Of a stretch of 60,000 nt of DNA, positions 12,640 through 24,800 are shown piece by piece. The stretch spans positions 348,351 to 408,350 of the forward strand of contig NMRA01000283.1 of the NCBI GenBank assembly GCA_002633005.1, given 5' to 3'. Position 1 is the first letter of the stretch, and each line of letters begins with the position of its first letter. Source of the stretch: Phoronis australis (Eukaryota; Phoronida; Phoronidae). A model generated the notes under the pieces. That model worked only from the letters and a program-made list of their open reading frames with translations, did no database searches and was not told where the DNA came from. Both the position numbers and the translations under genes were made by a program.

Positions 12640-14115
12640 TATCTACTTTGAAATGTCTTTAAAAGTGTTTACTGTCCTCGAATTAAAAAGCCACCTGACG
12701 TTGTTTCTGACGTGGCAACGTGGTACGAACCTATTTCTTACTACTAGTGCTGAACAACGTAACATGAAATGTGCGTCTGTCTCAATATCTCCTGCATTAC
12801 AAATGTTACAAATTTTCACCCCGGGAATATCATGTCTTCTACCGTCTTCAATTTCTAATGCGTGAGTTGAACATCTAGTTTTTGTTAAGTAATATATCTG
12901 CTGCTGTGTCTGGTCTCCACATAAGTACTTTTCGCAAGACAAGTCAGACATAAAATTCACCCTACAAGAGACAACTACGTAACTTTGGAAGTTAACATCT
13001 CTCAGCCTTTTGAATTCTGAAAACATTACTCGTCACCTAGTTCCTGGTTCAACCATGCATGACCGAAGTTCAGTTGTTATACAGGTACACCATTTACTTT
13101 GATCGTGCAATTGCCTTCCATATAACATCAAAAAATATTGTTTAGGAAACCTATCAGTTTGTATGCTCGATTTTTTTCAAAAAATATTTTACAGGTCCAG
13201 ACATATAAGATACAGATAAATCATGACAGCCACAATCACCCTTTCCAATGACGTTGGTCGTCGTAATACCAGTAGAGAGTAATCGTTAACAAAATTTTGT
13301 TTGAACATTTTTCATTTCTTTTCTATTGCTAGTTCCCCATACTGTTTGCTCCATAGACGAAAATGAGTGCTATCATTGTGCCAAACAATTCAAAGGCTCC
13401 ACAGCACGTTATCCAACTTAATCTACAAGAAAATAAACAATCCATAAATATTTATAGTAATTGCACGTTTTCAACTCGACACTTCTGTAATATCATTTTC
13501 CTATTCTTATCAATAGTTTTCCTTTCTTAAAAACAAATATGCTTGACGTGTGGATGTTTACATACTCCACTTTAAACAAAACATTTCGATCACGTCCAAT
13601 CGTGTCTAACTCAACAATTGAGTCGCCAATTAAAGTAACATCGTCGGCATACGGTAACAAAAATTTTCAATGGCCGTGTCAACTTGAATACCGCTTCGTT
13701 CCTTTCCATTTTTCATTTCAACTGCAAGTTCGTTTATATACAAAGAGAACAACAATGGGCTTATTATGCAACCTTGTCTGACTGCATTCTTGCACTCAAA
13801 GGTGTGATGTTTTATTCCTGATTCAGTCTTCATTCCAGTACTTACAGTTGAATACATACTCCGTGCAATTCCCAACAGTACCTTCCGATATTAAAACATA
13901 TTGAATCAACTGCCTTGCAAAAGTCGATCTCAGCGCAATAAAATGGTTTTAATTTTTGTCTTCATCAGCATTTTTCAACCAAATTGTTAAAAATAAAAGT
14001 ATAATTTATAGTTGAATACTTTCTCTGAAGCCATCTTGTTCTTCTGCCAGTAATTTCTGTTCATAGACCCCGGATGTTAATCTTTTATTTACGACTGAAG
14101 TAAAAAAAATTCAGA
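12640..14115 (-). mobile_element. Non-LTR retrotransposon (LINE) reverse-transcriptase fragment, broken
   Basis: Minus-strand pieces in changing frames follow the order of a LINE reverse transcriptase. Near 14.1-14.0 kb is VVNKRLTSG with LAEEQDGFRES; near 13.93-13.9 kb, DFCKAVDS; at 13.8-13.75 kb, VRQGCIISPLLFSLYINELA; and at 13.65 kb, YADD in a frame different from the preceding motif. A stretch near 13.45 kb follows that resembles the NYYKYLG region. At 13.0-12.64 kb comes the C-terminal cysteine/histidine region (CNICNAGDIETDAHFMLRC). Frameshifts and stops show it is dead. The endonuclease part is missing and no 3' tail was recognised. The exact clade (CR1/L2/Jockey-like) is not resolved. 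Confidence 0.85.
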
Positions 14116-15317
14116 CAGCACGTGCAGCGGTAGAGTCAACTCCCACTGTAGACATCGTATTCGCATAAAGAATGTATATACTCAAAATTATAATATCGGT
14201 ACCTTAGCTTTTACTAATTAGAGATCGACAGCGAAGAGACACCAGAGGGTCAAATCTTTGTAATTTCCTTGTCATTACGTATCACTGCTTTACTAGATCT
14301 ACGGTTCGCAAATATAACCAGCCAACTGCCACAAGCACGAAAATTACGAGAAGTCTAATAAGCAACTCGCAACCTTTACATTATTTGATGACCAACTGTG
14401 TCCTTCAAACACAATTCATTAAACTCGCTAGTGTCACTAATCATAGGATAGTAAAGTGTTAACTGTCCCTTCATATGAATTAATGTTGGATCGAAGATGA
14501 GCAATGCCATTATGCATGTCACCTTTCGTCAGTCAAGTGTTACGCTATCGCAAACTGGTACGCAAACTCCAACTCGCTATCCTTTTGTTGTTGAGATTGT
14601 GCTGCAACGACAGTCGATCCAGGGTAGTGACGTACCAATCATGTCATTATACATTTTGTACGTTTTTTTTCTCGTCTCATTTTCCTCTAGCGCTTCTGAT
14701 TACATTGATGTGGACATGTTGTTGGACGTTTTGTTGGACATGTTGACAAGCTTACGACAGCTTACACTGCTACGGAATTGTAGAATGTCACGGACCAGAT
14801 GTATGTAGGCCTACAACTCGTTATGGGTTGACCCGCAGCCCCCTACTAATGAAGGTGACTTAGTATGAACTCAAAACGTTTCCAAAAATGTGATTGATGT
14901 TTGTTATGAATAATTGCTTCCAAGCCAATGTATCATAGTGTCTTTTTTATTCAAGGTAACATTCTTTCGTCGTCCCTGAACGCAGCGTCGTCGGAATCCG
15001 GTGATGTCATCACACATCACATTCATTATCGTCTGCTTGATTGATACCTCAGTCGACACTTAAATCCCGGCGTCCACAGTGTAGTTCCGTGCACCGATGT
15101 CAACGCTTGCATTCAGACTGGTACGATTAAGAGCGAGAGTTCCGGAACAAAACTTGAACTACTAGTTTCTTCCATTTGCTTTGATTGTGTAATTTGTTGC
15201 CGCTGGGAGAGAAGTAGACAATACTCAAGGCAGTCTATTATTGTCTGTGACAGCATAAATCACGACGAAATGTGATTAATTGTAATATCGTACACGCTGC
15301 ATCGTGTTCGGACACAA
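14116..15317. other. Region upstream of the FAD-like gene
   Basis: Should contain the promoter and 5' UTR of the gene starting at 15318. No convincing TATA box, CpG-rich stretch or initiator was recognised. Two overlapping frames at 14497-14808 have no recognisable features. Confidence 0.45.
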
Positions 15318-15833
15318 ATGACTGTTATTCTACAAGCAATGGACAATGTCACAAACTGTTATCGTTCCTTCGCAAACGGCTGTACAGAGTCAAGCGCGGT
15401 ATTAGGCTCCTCAATCGTGATGCACACAATTCTTCTAACCTGCGTAGCTGTGATTTGTTTCGTGGCCACACGAGCGACTTACAATCGAATTCGTCAACTA
15501 TGGGCCAAAGTGACCGTGGTTATCATAGGTGCTGGTCCCATCGGACTGACGGCAGCGTTGATCGCAAGCGCCACGCAGAAGGTATCAGGAATAATAATCT
15601 ATGAAGAAAAATGCAGGAATGCTCTCATCAACAGACCGCAACAAATTGCTTTGAATTCTAAAAGTGTGCGTATTTTGAAGCAGCTGGGAATAGATTTTGA
15701 GAATATCGAAGGTTGTTGGGAGAATGACGACGCCAGAGGAACATTCTTCACTCGCATTGGGGTCTTTCAGGAGTATATATTGAGTATATTGTATAAACTG
15801 GACACACCTGTAGTTTTAAGACTCAAATCGAAG
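15318..15833 (+). CDS. FAD monooxygenase-like gene, exon 1
   Basis: Encodes residues 1-172: a short N-terminal tail, a membrane segment (about 31-50), a basic stretch, and the Rossmann FAD-binding turn GAGPIG at 71-76. The RPQQIAL stretch (about 106-112) and TRIGVFQEYIL stretch (about 145-155) sit where the flavin-contacting loop and following helix lie in this fold. The exon ends in phase 0 at AAG followed by a consensus GTAAGT donor. A longer overlapping frame (15272-15604) has no such motifs and is a shadow. Transcription start and TATA box were not recognisable upstream. Confidence 0.83.
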
Positions 15834-18800
15834 GTAAGTGTTGCTTAGTCATGATTTCCTGTAGCCTATGGCTATATTATTTTGCACTTCACCTAACGCA
15901 TTCGTAAATCCATTTCCTAGGCGCTAGAGTGGTCGCCTAATTAATGCATTCACAGATTACAAGTACACTTAATCGCATTATTGGTAAAATTGGTACAAAT
16001 TAAAAAGTAGAGCAATGAGATGCCAGTCACGAGCTCAAAAAGTTTACCCTAAGAACTGAATTACACAGGCTTGTTGTAATACTTTTGTCTAGTATTGTAC
16101 GATATTCATTTAAATTTTATTTGTCAGAGCGGCATCTCTCTTCTTTTACCGCTCAAGCAGAGTATCATTATCTTATGTTCCGTGAGGTGTACTGCTTCGT
16201 CACACGATGGTGCAAATATTGATTTAAACGTTTGTACACATATAGTCAGTGTTGTTTAAAAAAAACTCCCAAACGTTAAAATCTGCACGAATTGTTTTTA
16301 TGATTGAAAGAGCACATGTTTTAAGCCCTCATCTGTCACGCATGGCTTGCCTCCCCGAATTCTGTCTCGTCACAGTGACCTACTTTTCTCCAGACATCGT
16401 AGAAATGTCATGTCTTAAACCCAACTCGTTCTTGTGGATTGTTGACATTCCAAACGCTGCTCCTTTAATTATTGATTTCCACATTTCACTCAACTAACAT
16501 AAATCTCCAGTCACAGACTACCGCGGCTTGTTTAACCTGATCCTTGCTTTCCATGGTATATTTCTTATTTCAATATAGCTGCATTACGCCAAAAAGCATA
16601 GTTGTTGTTTTTTTTTTTCATTTTTTAAAGTAGAGTCGGTAATGTGGTATCTTTAGTTGCTCACTTTTTTTCAAAAATGGAAATCCACCTGAGACGAGGA
16701 AGAAAGATGGAGGGTGTGTTTTTTGTTGTGTTCTTTACTTAACTCTAAATTCACAGCGCTGGAAGCCAATCGTAATTTTAATTCCGTTTGCTATCTGACG
16801 TAGGGAGTCATTCTACAGAATTCCCTATACGAAAAAAATCAATTCGCACAGGTTAACGACACTAGGGCTGCAATGGGTACCCGAAATAACCGAGAACCGC
16901 GTAGCCAGAGATGTCAGTTCGGATCTGGTGAGCAAATCTTTGTTTTCGGTTCACTTCCGATGAGAGCAACCTAACGGCCAGTATATGTGCTACAGTGAAA
17001 CTATGTTCCATGAAAGGAAAAAATGGGTGGTCAGTTACGACTTTTGATTTAATCATTATAAACAACCACCAAACGCGTTTTAGTGAGTAAAACCCACCTG
17101 ACTCTTCAAACACTTTGCATGACTTCTGCCCTTGACATACTTTTGGGAAGTTAGTGATGTGTAAAATTGGTCTTCTGACTTAGCCTTAGCTTGATTTCAA
17201 GAAACATGCTATAAGCCATCCGTAGACTGACTGTAGCCAATAGTCTCTTCGAGATTAGAAACACTCCCAATGTTGACAGGTTGATTATTCTTTGAAAGAA
17301 AAAACATGGTGGACGTTGTTTAAAATCAATCGTTATGTGTTTAAGTTGGTTAACACTGTCAAACAAGACTGGTATACAGTGACCACCGTCTCTAGCTGGC
17401 TCAGTAGAGACGGTGCAGCTCCTATAAAAGCTTCAAACATCGGAAGCTTTTCGGCAAATTATGCCTCGACACACTTACTAAAACATCCAAGTCACTTTGT
17501 TATAATAATACCCTTTGCGCATAGAGGGACGCCTTAGGAGGTCGTCGACGGTCTCCTGAGGCGTCCCTCTATGCGCAAAGGTAATTATAACAACGTTAAA
17601 GTGATGTTTTAGTTAGTGTGAGGCATAATTAGCCGAAAAGCTTCCGGCGTATTAAGCTTCTATAAGAGCTACACCTTCTTTACTGACGTAGATGATGTCA
17701 CATCTCCTCAATGTGAATTTACTTTTGAAGTTACTTATGTATTCAAAGTGTGTAACAGGGCCGTCCCGGATTACAACAACAAATAACACGTGAAACTCTA
17801 GTGGCACGAAAACTAGGCTGCAAATGTGCCCGACGGATGTTTACGGCAGTGAATGTTGGATACTTTTTTAAATTTCGTACTTAGTCCTTGTTTGTTGATC
17901 ATTCGTTCCTCACATTACTTTCAAAATTATATAAATGTCTGACTGGACGCATTGTTCATTATCAGGTGAGAAAGTATTTGATATATTGAAGTAATTTTTA
18001 AAAATTTTTGTTTCGGACGCTATGCCAAGCGCAGGTTTTTGTTTCCACCTTTGAAAGCACGTCTTTACCGTTTAGAAAATAAACTGGAAAAAATATCCGC
18101 TAGTTGAACGCAGTGACGTAGCTCAAGGTCCACCCTGGGCGGCACGGCGACAGGGTTACTGCACTGACGGGGGTAGTTTATTTTACAAAACAAGCGGAAG
18201 CACCTATGCAAATCGTAAATTGCGGTATGTTGCGCAGCCATGATGACGATCACTTTAAATTGGGCATCGCCATTTGAGTGGCTAAGCCAAGCTTTGTGGA
18301 CTTTTCGAGCACCGCCCAATGCATCCTTGACAGATAATTTCGCATCGCAACGCAAGTCATGGGGTTTCAAATATTGCTTACGTGCACTTGTGGGGCGTTT
18401 CAAAGAAAAGCATGAGACTTTTCTGAAATTGAATTCGGTGGGCGTTTTTTTTTTTAGGGGCTGAGTTCAGGCCTAAAAATGAATCGAGGTACAGAGCAGA
18501 GCCAATTATGCTTTTGTCGAAATAGTATGGACAATAGGCAGCGCGACATCCTTAACTCTTTAAATGTAACGGTTTTTGCAATACTATGTCTAAGGTAGAT
18601 CCATTAGTTGATTGCATTTCTAAACGCTATGTTTACTAAGTCTATTCCTTTGAAATTTGAAGGCTGGGAAGAAAAACGTTGTAATGAATAATACACATGC
18701 TTATCCTACACTGCGCCATATCTAAGGGGTACTCTCACAGGAGGCGTTGTTAGCAACCTTCTCAGGTATCGTCTCAGTTGTGTAATTTGATATTGTGGTG

Positions 18801-21800
18801 TCAAAATGTTCAGGTAATCGTAGAGAACGAGATGGATAGAGTTCCAGAAAGTTGTGGCGTCCTGGGGAAGATTAATAATGACAACTCGTACACCGACTTT
18901 ATGGATTACTGAGGTGTTTGTAGGTGGTATGAGAGTGTGATGGCTACCTCCTGCTACTTGATTGTGTATCCCCTTGAATACCACGAGTCATGACAGTGTT
19001 GTCAAGGCGTATCAATACAGGAACTACGGGCTTCGTTTGCCAACACTTACATGATGGAATACGTTACCCAAATTCGACACCCTATTTTTAGTCTTCTGGT
19101 ATACCTTCACAACTTGGGTAATTCATGTTAGGCATGACATCGCTTAATTTTGGGGAGGGGGTAAATTGCTGAAACTCTTACTCCCTTATTTTCAATTGAC
19201 ATTCCTTAAATGTCAGATTCAGAATTGCCGTTGATCGTTTGCCCATTTTCCTAGGCTTTGAGCACAAGTGCATGTAAAAGTACGCATGAATCTGAAAACA
19301 GTATTATAATACCTCTTTAAAGGTGAGACTTTTAAAATTGTTATTAAAGCTGCATTTCGCCCTGTTAAACTGTCTAAAACGAAAATCGAATGAGTCTTTT
19401 CACTCTCATAAAATTGGGTTCTATTTCGGTTATCAACAAGAACATCGAAACCATAAGCGAGTCAAGAAAATAGTTCACAAAAGCTAGAAAAACGTGTAGT
19501 GGGGACATTTAAGGTATGTTTCCTCTCAGCCTACTCTCGATTTTGTTATATTAGTAGGTGGGTGTTTAGGGGAAACAACGGTACACGTGTGCACGGTTTT
19601 GTTCACCGTCTTGAATATACAATTAGACAAAAGTAAACAAAACAAGTTACGTGGGTTCCCATGTAGGTGGACGGGAGAGTAAGAGGCCATTAAAGCCGAC
19701 GTGTTTGGAAGATCGCCAAGATTGCCATTTCCAACATATTCAGTATTGTCATTTTTTCCTGAAATCCACATATGCTGAATTTGAGAGCGCCTATAAAAGT
19801 GTCGATGATGTCAATCAATATCCGGTAATTTGCAAGATCAGCCACATTCACAAAGGCCACCCCAGGGTCAGTATTTATACTCACACAGAAACAAACAAGA
19901 GTTTAAATTTAAACTCGTTGCGTTTAAAGCCTTAATACTATCACAGTGTCGAAAATAATTAATGTCAGCAATCACCCAGGCATTGGTTGACCAGCGAACC
20001 CAAGCTTCGATGGAGGATATTAGTTACTTTCATAAATAACATGTGTCCAAACAACGTACTGGTGACATAAATTTATTACCAAGCAGTGTTTTTATAATTT
20101 GCTTGCTATTTGAAGAGAAATCTGCACATTATTGTCGAATCCCCAAAGAGCGCAATATAAAGATCGGCTTGATTAATTAATCTACCTAGTTTTGCATAAC
20201 GTTATGCGCACGGGGTACGCTTGCTCGACTGAAACATTGGACTCGCGTATTATATGCGGAATCAAGATACGGCAAATAATAGCCTCGCCATGTAATAAAT
20301 ATATGTTAACCTACACGCGTTTAATATCTGTGATATTATTAGCCGAGGTTGCTGTGCCAAGTAAGAATTTTTACGAGGCCGAACGTCTCATAACATTGAA
20401 AACATCAGCTACTGGGGTTCGCCATCCCTAAAATCGAAAACGGCGTATCTATCCATTACCTGTTACTTGTGTTGCCGACTCATTTGGTAACAATTCAACA
20501 TTGGATGAGCGTGGTAATGCTTTTTAATCGCAAAGCCCCTCATTTCAAAATTCAACATTGAAAGCTAAACTGTGACAAAATGTCCCTTTAAACAGCAGTT
20601 TTTGGTTGTTGCCTGGCCAGATTAGGCGATTTGGCCGGCATTGTTTTTTGTCGCTTTAACTTCATTGGTGATGAATAATTTACGTGTGAGAAATGAAATC
20701 AATGAGTCAGCCGTGACTTGAAATAATGAAGCTGACATATAGCCGAGTTGAAAATAATTACAACTCAGTTTCAAAAATACCAACGAGTATTAATTAGCTA
20801 AAAGGGAAAATTCAATTATTGGACTATTTCTCAAACGACACTCCGTGTCAGTGTACATGTGACAATTCATTGTTAGTATTAATAACTGAATGGTCACAGG
20901 TAGGGGACATTTTAAGAAATAAGATTTGTTAGTAATTCCATGTTCGTCATACGCACAAAGATACAGTAAATGTGGTCCTTCTTCCAAAAATTAGAAGAAC
21001 ATTGAATATTTTACGAAAATTCTCTTTGTCACGACAAATACATTCCAACAGGTCTGGTATGCACGACTTTTATGGCACCTGTATAAACATGTGCAGGTGG
21101 TCCTTCAGTCTTTTACTAAAGTGCATGCTTACGATACCTTTATAGTTTTTTGCAATGCCAAAGAACCTGAATTCTTTTTCGCACTAATGAACTCACAACC
21201 AACGTGCCAGAATCTGATGACTCTTTACATTCCCTAGGTGTGGTGATAACTAGATTGTAAGGAAACGTTTTTTTCTAGTTTTTCCTTTTATCGGAAAAGT
21301 TTAGCACCTCTTATTCACAGGCGCTCTCCGTCATTGTGTCGAGCAAATGGAGTGCTCAACGGAGATTCCCATTCTGTCAAAAATGGATAGTCCTTAATTT
21401 CACTGACCTTGTTACATGAACATGCCTGTTTCTGTGTTCATCTTGGAAAACGTGTTTCGCTTGAGTAGTGAATGAAAACAGTCATCTTTTAACACTGTTT
21501 CTAAATATCGATTACTCACACCTACTTCTAGTCTATTTACATTGTTACGTCGTTTCGGTCGGCCGTTTCTCACCCAACTTCAGATTTTTGTAGTTTAAAT
21601 CAGGGAACTTTCAGTTATTTTGCTCTCTATCCACTAGCGGTATATTTTGCTCCGGCCATAGTTACAAGGCAGTTTGATTACCAAGGGGCACTTTTAAAGT
21701 AAGAAAACAAATTAAATGGTACAGTACTGCCAAAGCTTGGATGTAGCATTATCAGCGAGAACGGTGAGATCACCTTCAGCGTTGAATAAACTTTACGACC

Positions 21801-24800
21801 CCTTTGGTCGCAGCCAAACGCTCATTCAGAGGAGTTGAATCACATTCCATAAATGACATTTCAACGTTTTTAACTGGAAAAGTCACTGGCCTGGATTTGA
21901 GACAATTGTCTAGTAAACAGTGGCGAGAATTGGTATGTGTCACACAATCACCAAGACACAGCGGGTTTTGTTGTTTTGTAGCACTGGTGGTGAATATTCT
22001 GAATTGAGAGAAAATTATATTGAAGTATATTACTGGAATTTTCCCTCTTTTTTGAGTTCAATAGCTTAATGTCAACAAGTGATGATGCTAAATTAGTTAA
22101 TCTACGTAAATATGCATTTTATGCTTTTCGAGTCCCGCGATAGCTTACTGCACTCTTGTTACACGTTGTTCTTTTGTACAGTGGGCCTATGGCCTTTGTT
22201 ACAGAAATAAATTGATTTGTTGATTAAAAGTATCCTATCCAGCAATAAAATGTGTTTTTCTGACGCAAAACGGATGATGTCTTTTTGAAAGGACTTTTTG
22301 GACGGCTCGGCAAACTTAAGGATCTAAGATTAATTCTTTTTCGACTGGATTTATGCCAATGAGATTAATATAGAACTATTTATATAGCTCATTGGTTTCT
22401 GTGGAAATATGGCGGCAGTTGAGTAAGTACCCATAATTCGTCAGTCAGCTGTCATTCACTACGCCGGCTTTTTCAGGTGGTGAAGCACAATCACAACTAA
22501 AAATCAAAGCACATAACTCAGTTTAGTTTGATAATATTTGGAGTTTTGTTGAATGAGTATTATATGGGCTTAACTTTCGACTGAAATAACTTGCATTAAA
22601 ATCTGCTTCGTGAAATTTTTCCCTAAAATGAAGCGCTTTGCAAATGGTAGGACCTAAAATGAATCATTTAATAAATAACTACTAGTCGCGTACCATTTTT
22701 TGAAAATATCAAATTATCGAAAATCCAGCAATTCGGACACCGTGTGTCCCTTGAGTCTTGTGCCCTATATTGGACGGTGCCCAGCTGATCCCACCAACTG
22801 AGATTGGATCAGGCAAATTCAAAGAGGGGACCAGTTCCACTGTGTCGGAACCCTTGCTGTCACACGACGCTTCCGATGGCGATCCATCAGTTTCCGGGCG
22901 AAAATGGACCCACCAGCCGACATTTCGGGAGCGCCACGCTATGGCTGGCGGAAAAGTCTCGTTTTGCAATTTGGTAGTACATGTACTTTCAACGACATCT
23001 GCAATAACCTGCGAAAAGGCGTCGATTCCGACTTTGGTCGCGGTGGCCGTAGTTAGGATTCGAAATATTTTGTAAACTAGGTCGTAGTAATAAACGTGCA
23101 GGAATTCCTTAATCGTAATGATATGACTTCGGCAGTCTCGAAAGGTAAATGAGGGCATATTTGTGTGTCTAGGGTCTCTTGCGTATTTCGACGTATGGTA
23201 TTAGAGATCCCATTCGCCACGACCACCGTATTTTACAGTTAACGATTCTATCTTCCTTCCGATGACAGGGAACATTCAGAATAGTATTCAATTGCAGATT
23301 TGTTGGCTCTGCAGCTCCCTGACATTTATCAAACGTTGGTCACATGTTCGTTTCTGCGCTGCCGTTGCAGCATTGATGGCTACAAAGGCGGGTCAAAACT
23401 GGCCAACTGCAATAAGAATGATTGGGTATATTAAATCAAAAATAACACATATGAGCTCCATTCCGACCACACTATAACCGTGGAAAAAACACGGAGATTT
23501 AAATATCTTGTTCTATTTGTAAGCAGGGAAACAAGGAGTGTTAGCTTGTCGTATTTCACATCCCTCGCCCGATTCTATTGTCGTGGTTGTATTTCGCAAG
23601 GTGTGAACGCGGCATCTCATCCCTTATTTTTTATACCTTACTGTACATTAGTTGTTCAAGTAGAGCATGTAGCTAAAGTAAGATATGTCATGAATTATGC
23701 AACATGGATGACGTAAACTAATGCTATTTTAAACACTATTTTGCTGAAAAGAAAAGCAAACTGTGCTACTCCTTCCTCACCAACCACCATGTCCTGTCAC
23801 CAGAACACAATGAGAAACTGCTCATGAATGGAGCCTCGATCCTGATTATACAATTCATTTTTTCGGCAGATGTCGTCGTCACGTTGGCCGTTAGCACACA
23901 ATCTCCGTATTAATATTTTTCACTTTCGTCCTTTCTGTAACAGTAGGAGAGAGCGGGGCTAGTTGAAACACTACAAGGACGATTTCGCCCGTAATGGTTA
24001 TTGTAATTATTCCAACGTGCCACGCGTATGCTGTTTTACGTCATTAACATAATGATTTATTGTAATATCTGGACAGCTAATGGAGTCATCAACCACGACC
24101 GTTGTGCAACCCCAAATCATATCTTTCCCAAATTATTATCGGGTGTTCCTTCGTCCTTTCCGAACATCTCCTGGAAGATTTTTCAAAATCTTTCCACAAC
24201 CTTTGCTTATTATGAAATTTTGCCTCACTGTCCCATTCTTTGTACCCAATGCACCCAACTGTACTTATTTTGCAGAATCTTCGTGACTGAGGCAAATTGT
24301 AACGTGCTACTAAGCTAATTTGCAGGATCTCTCTCCACTTAATATTTAGACAACGTTTTGCCCATTCCAAAATAAATGAAATGTGTAGTCGAGAATTTGG
24401 AAGATATATACTAGCAGGACAATATCAAATATTTCCCGTGGGAATGATTTCGTACTTAAAACAATAGCATACACGAATCGTTGACAAATTAATTGTTGCC
24501 GTTTACAATTTTATTTGAGTGGTCAAAGTTTTTTGGGCTTAAAAACAAAATGCTTATAACTGCAGGCTCCATGTTTTGGCGAGGCTTGGACAGGTATAAG
24601 ACGATAGATGATGCTAGTTTCAGGTCTGTGTCGAGTGTTACGACTTACCCGCGTTACAATAACCCCCGTTCTCCCTTAACCCCTTCCTTTTCATCTCGAA
24701 TGGCATTTTTATTGAATTCAAACAATTCGTTGACAGAAAACAATACTTTAACGATCTTGTTAAAATGTAAGGCTTTTATAACGAGTATATTGATTTTGGA

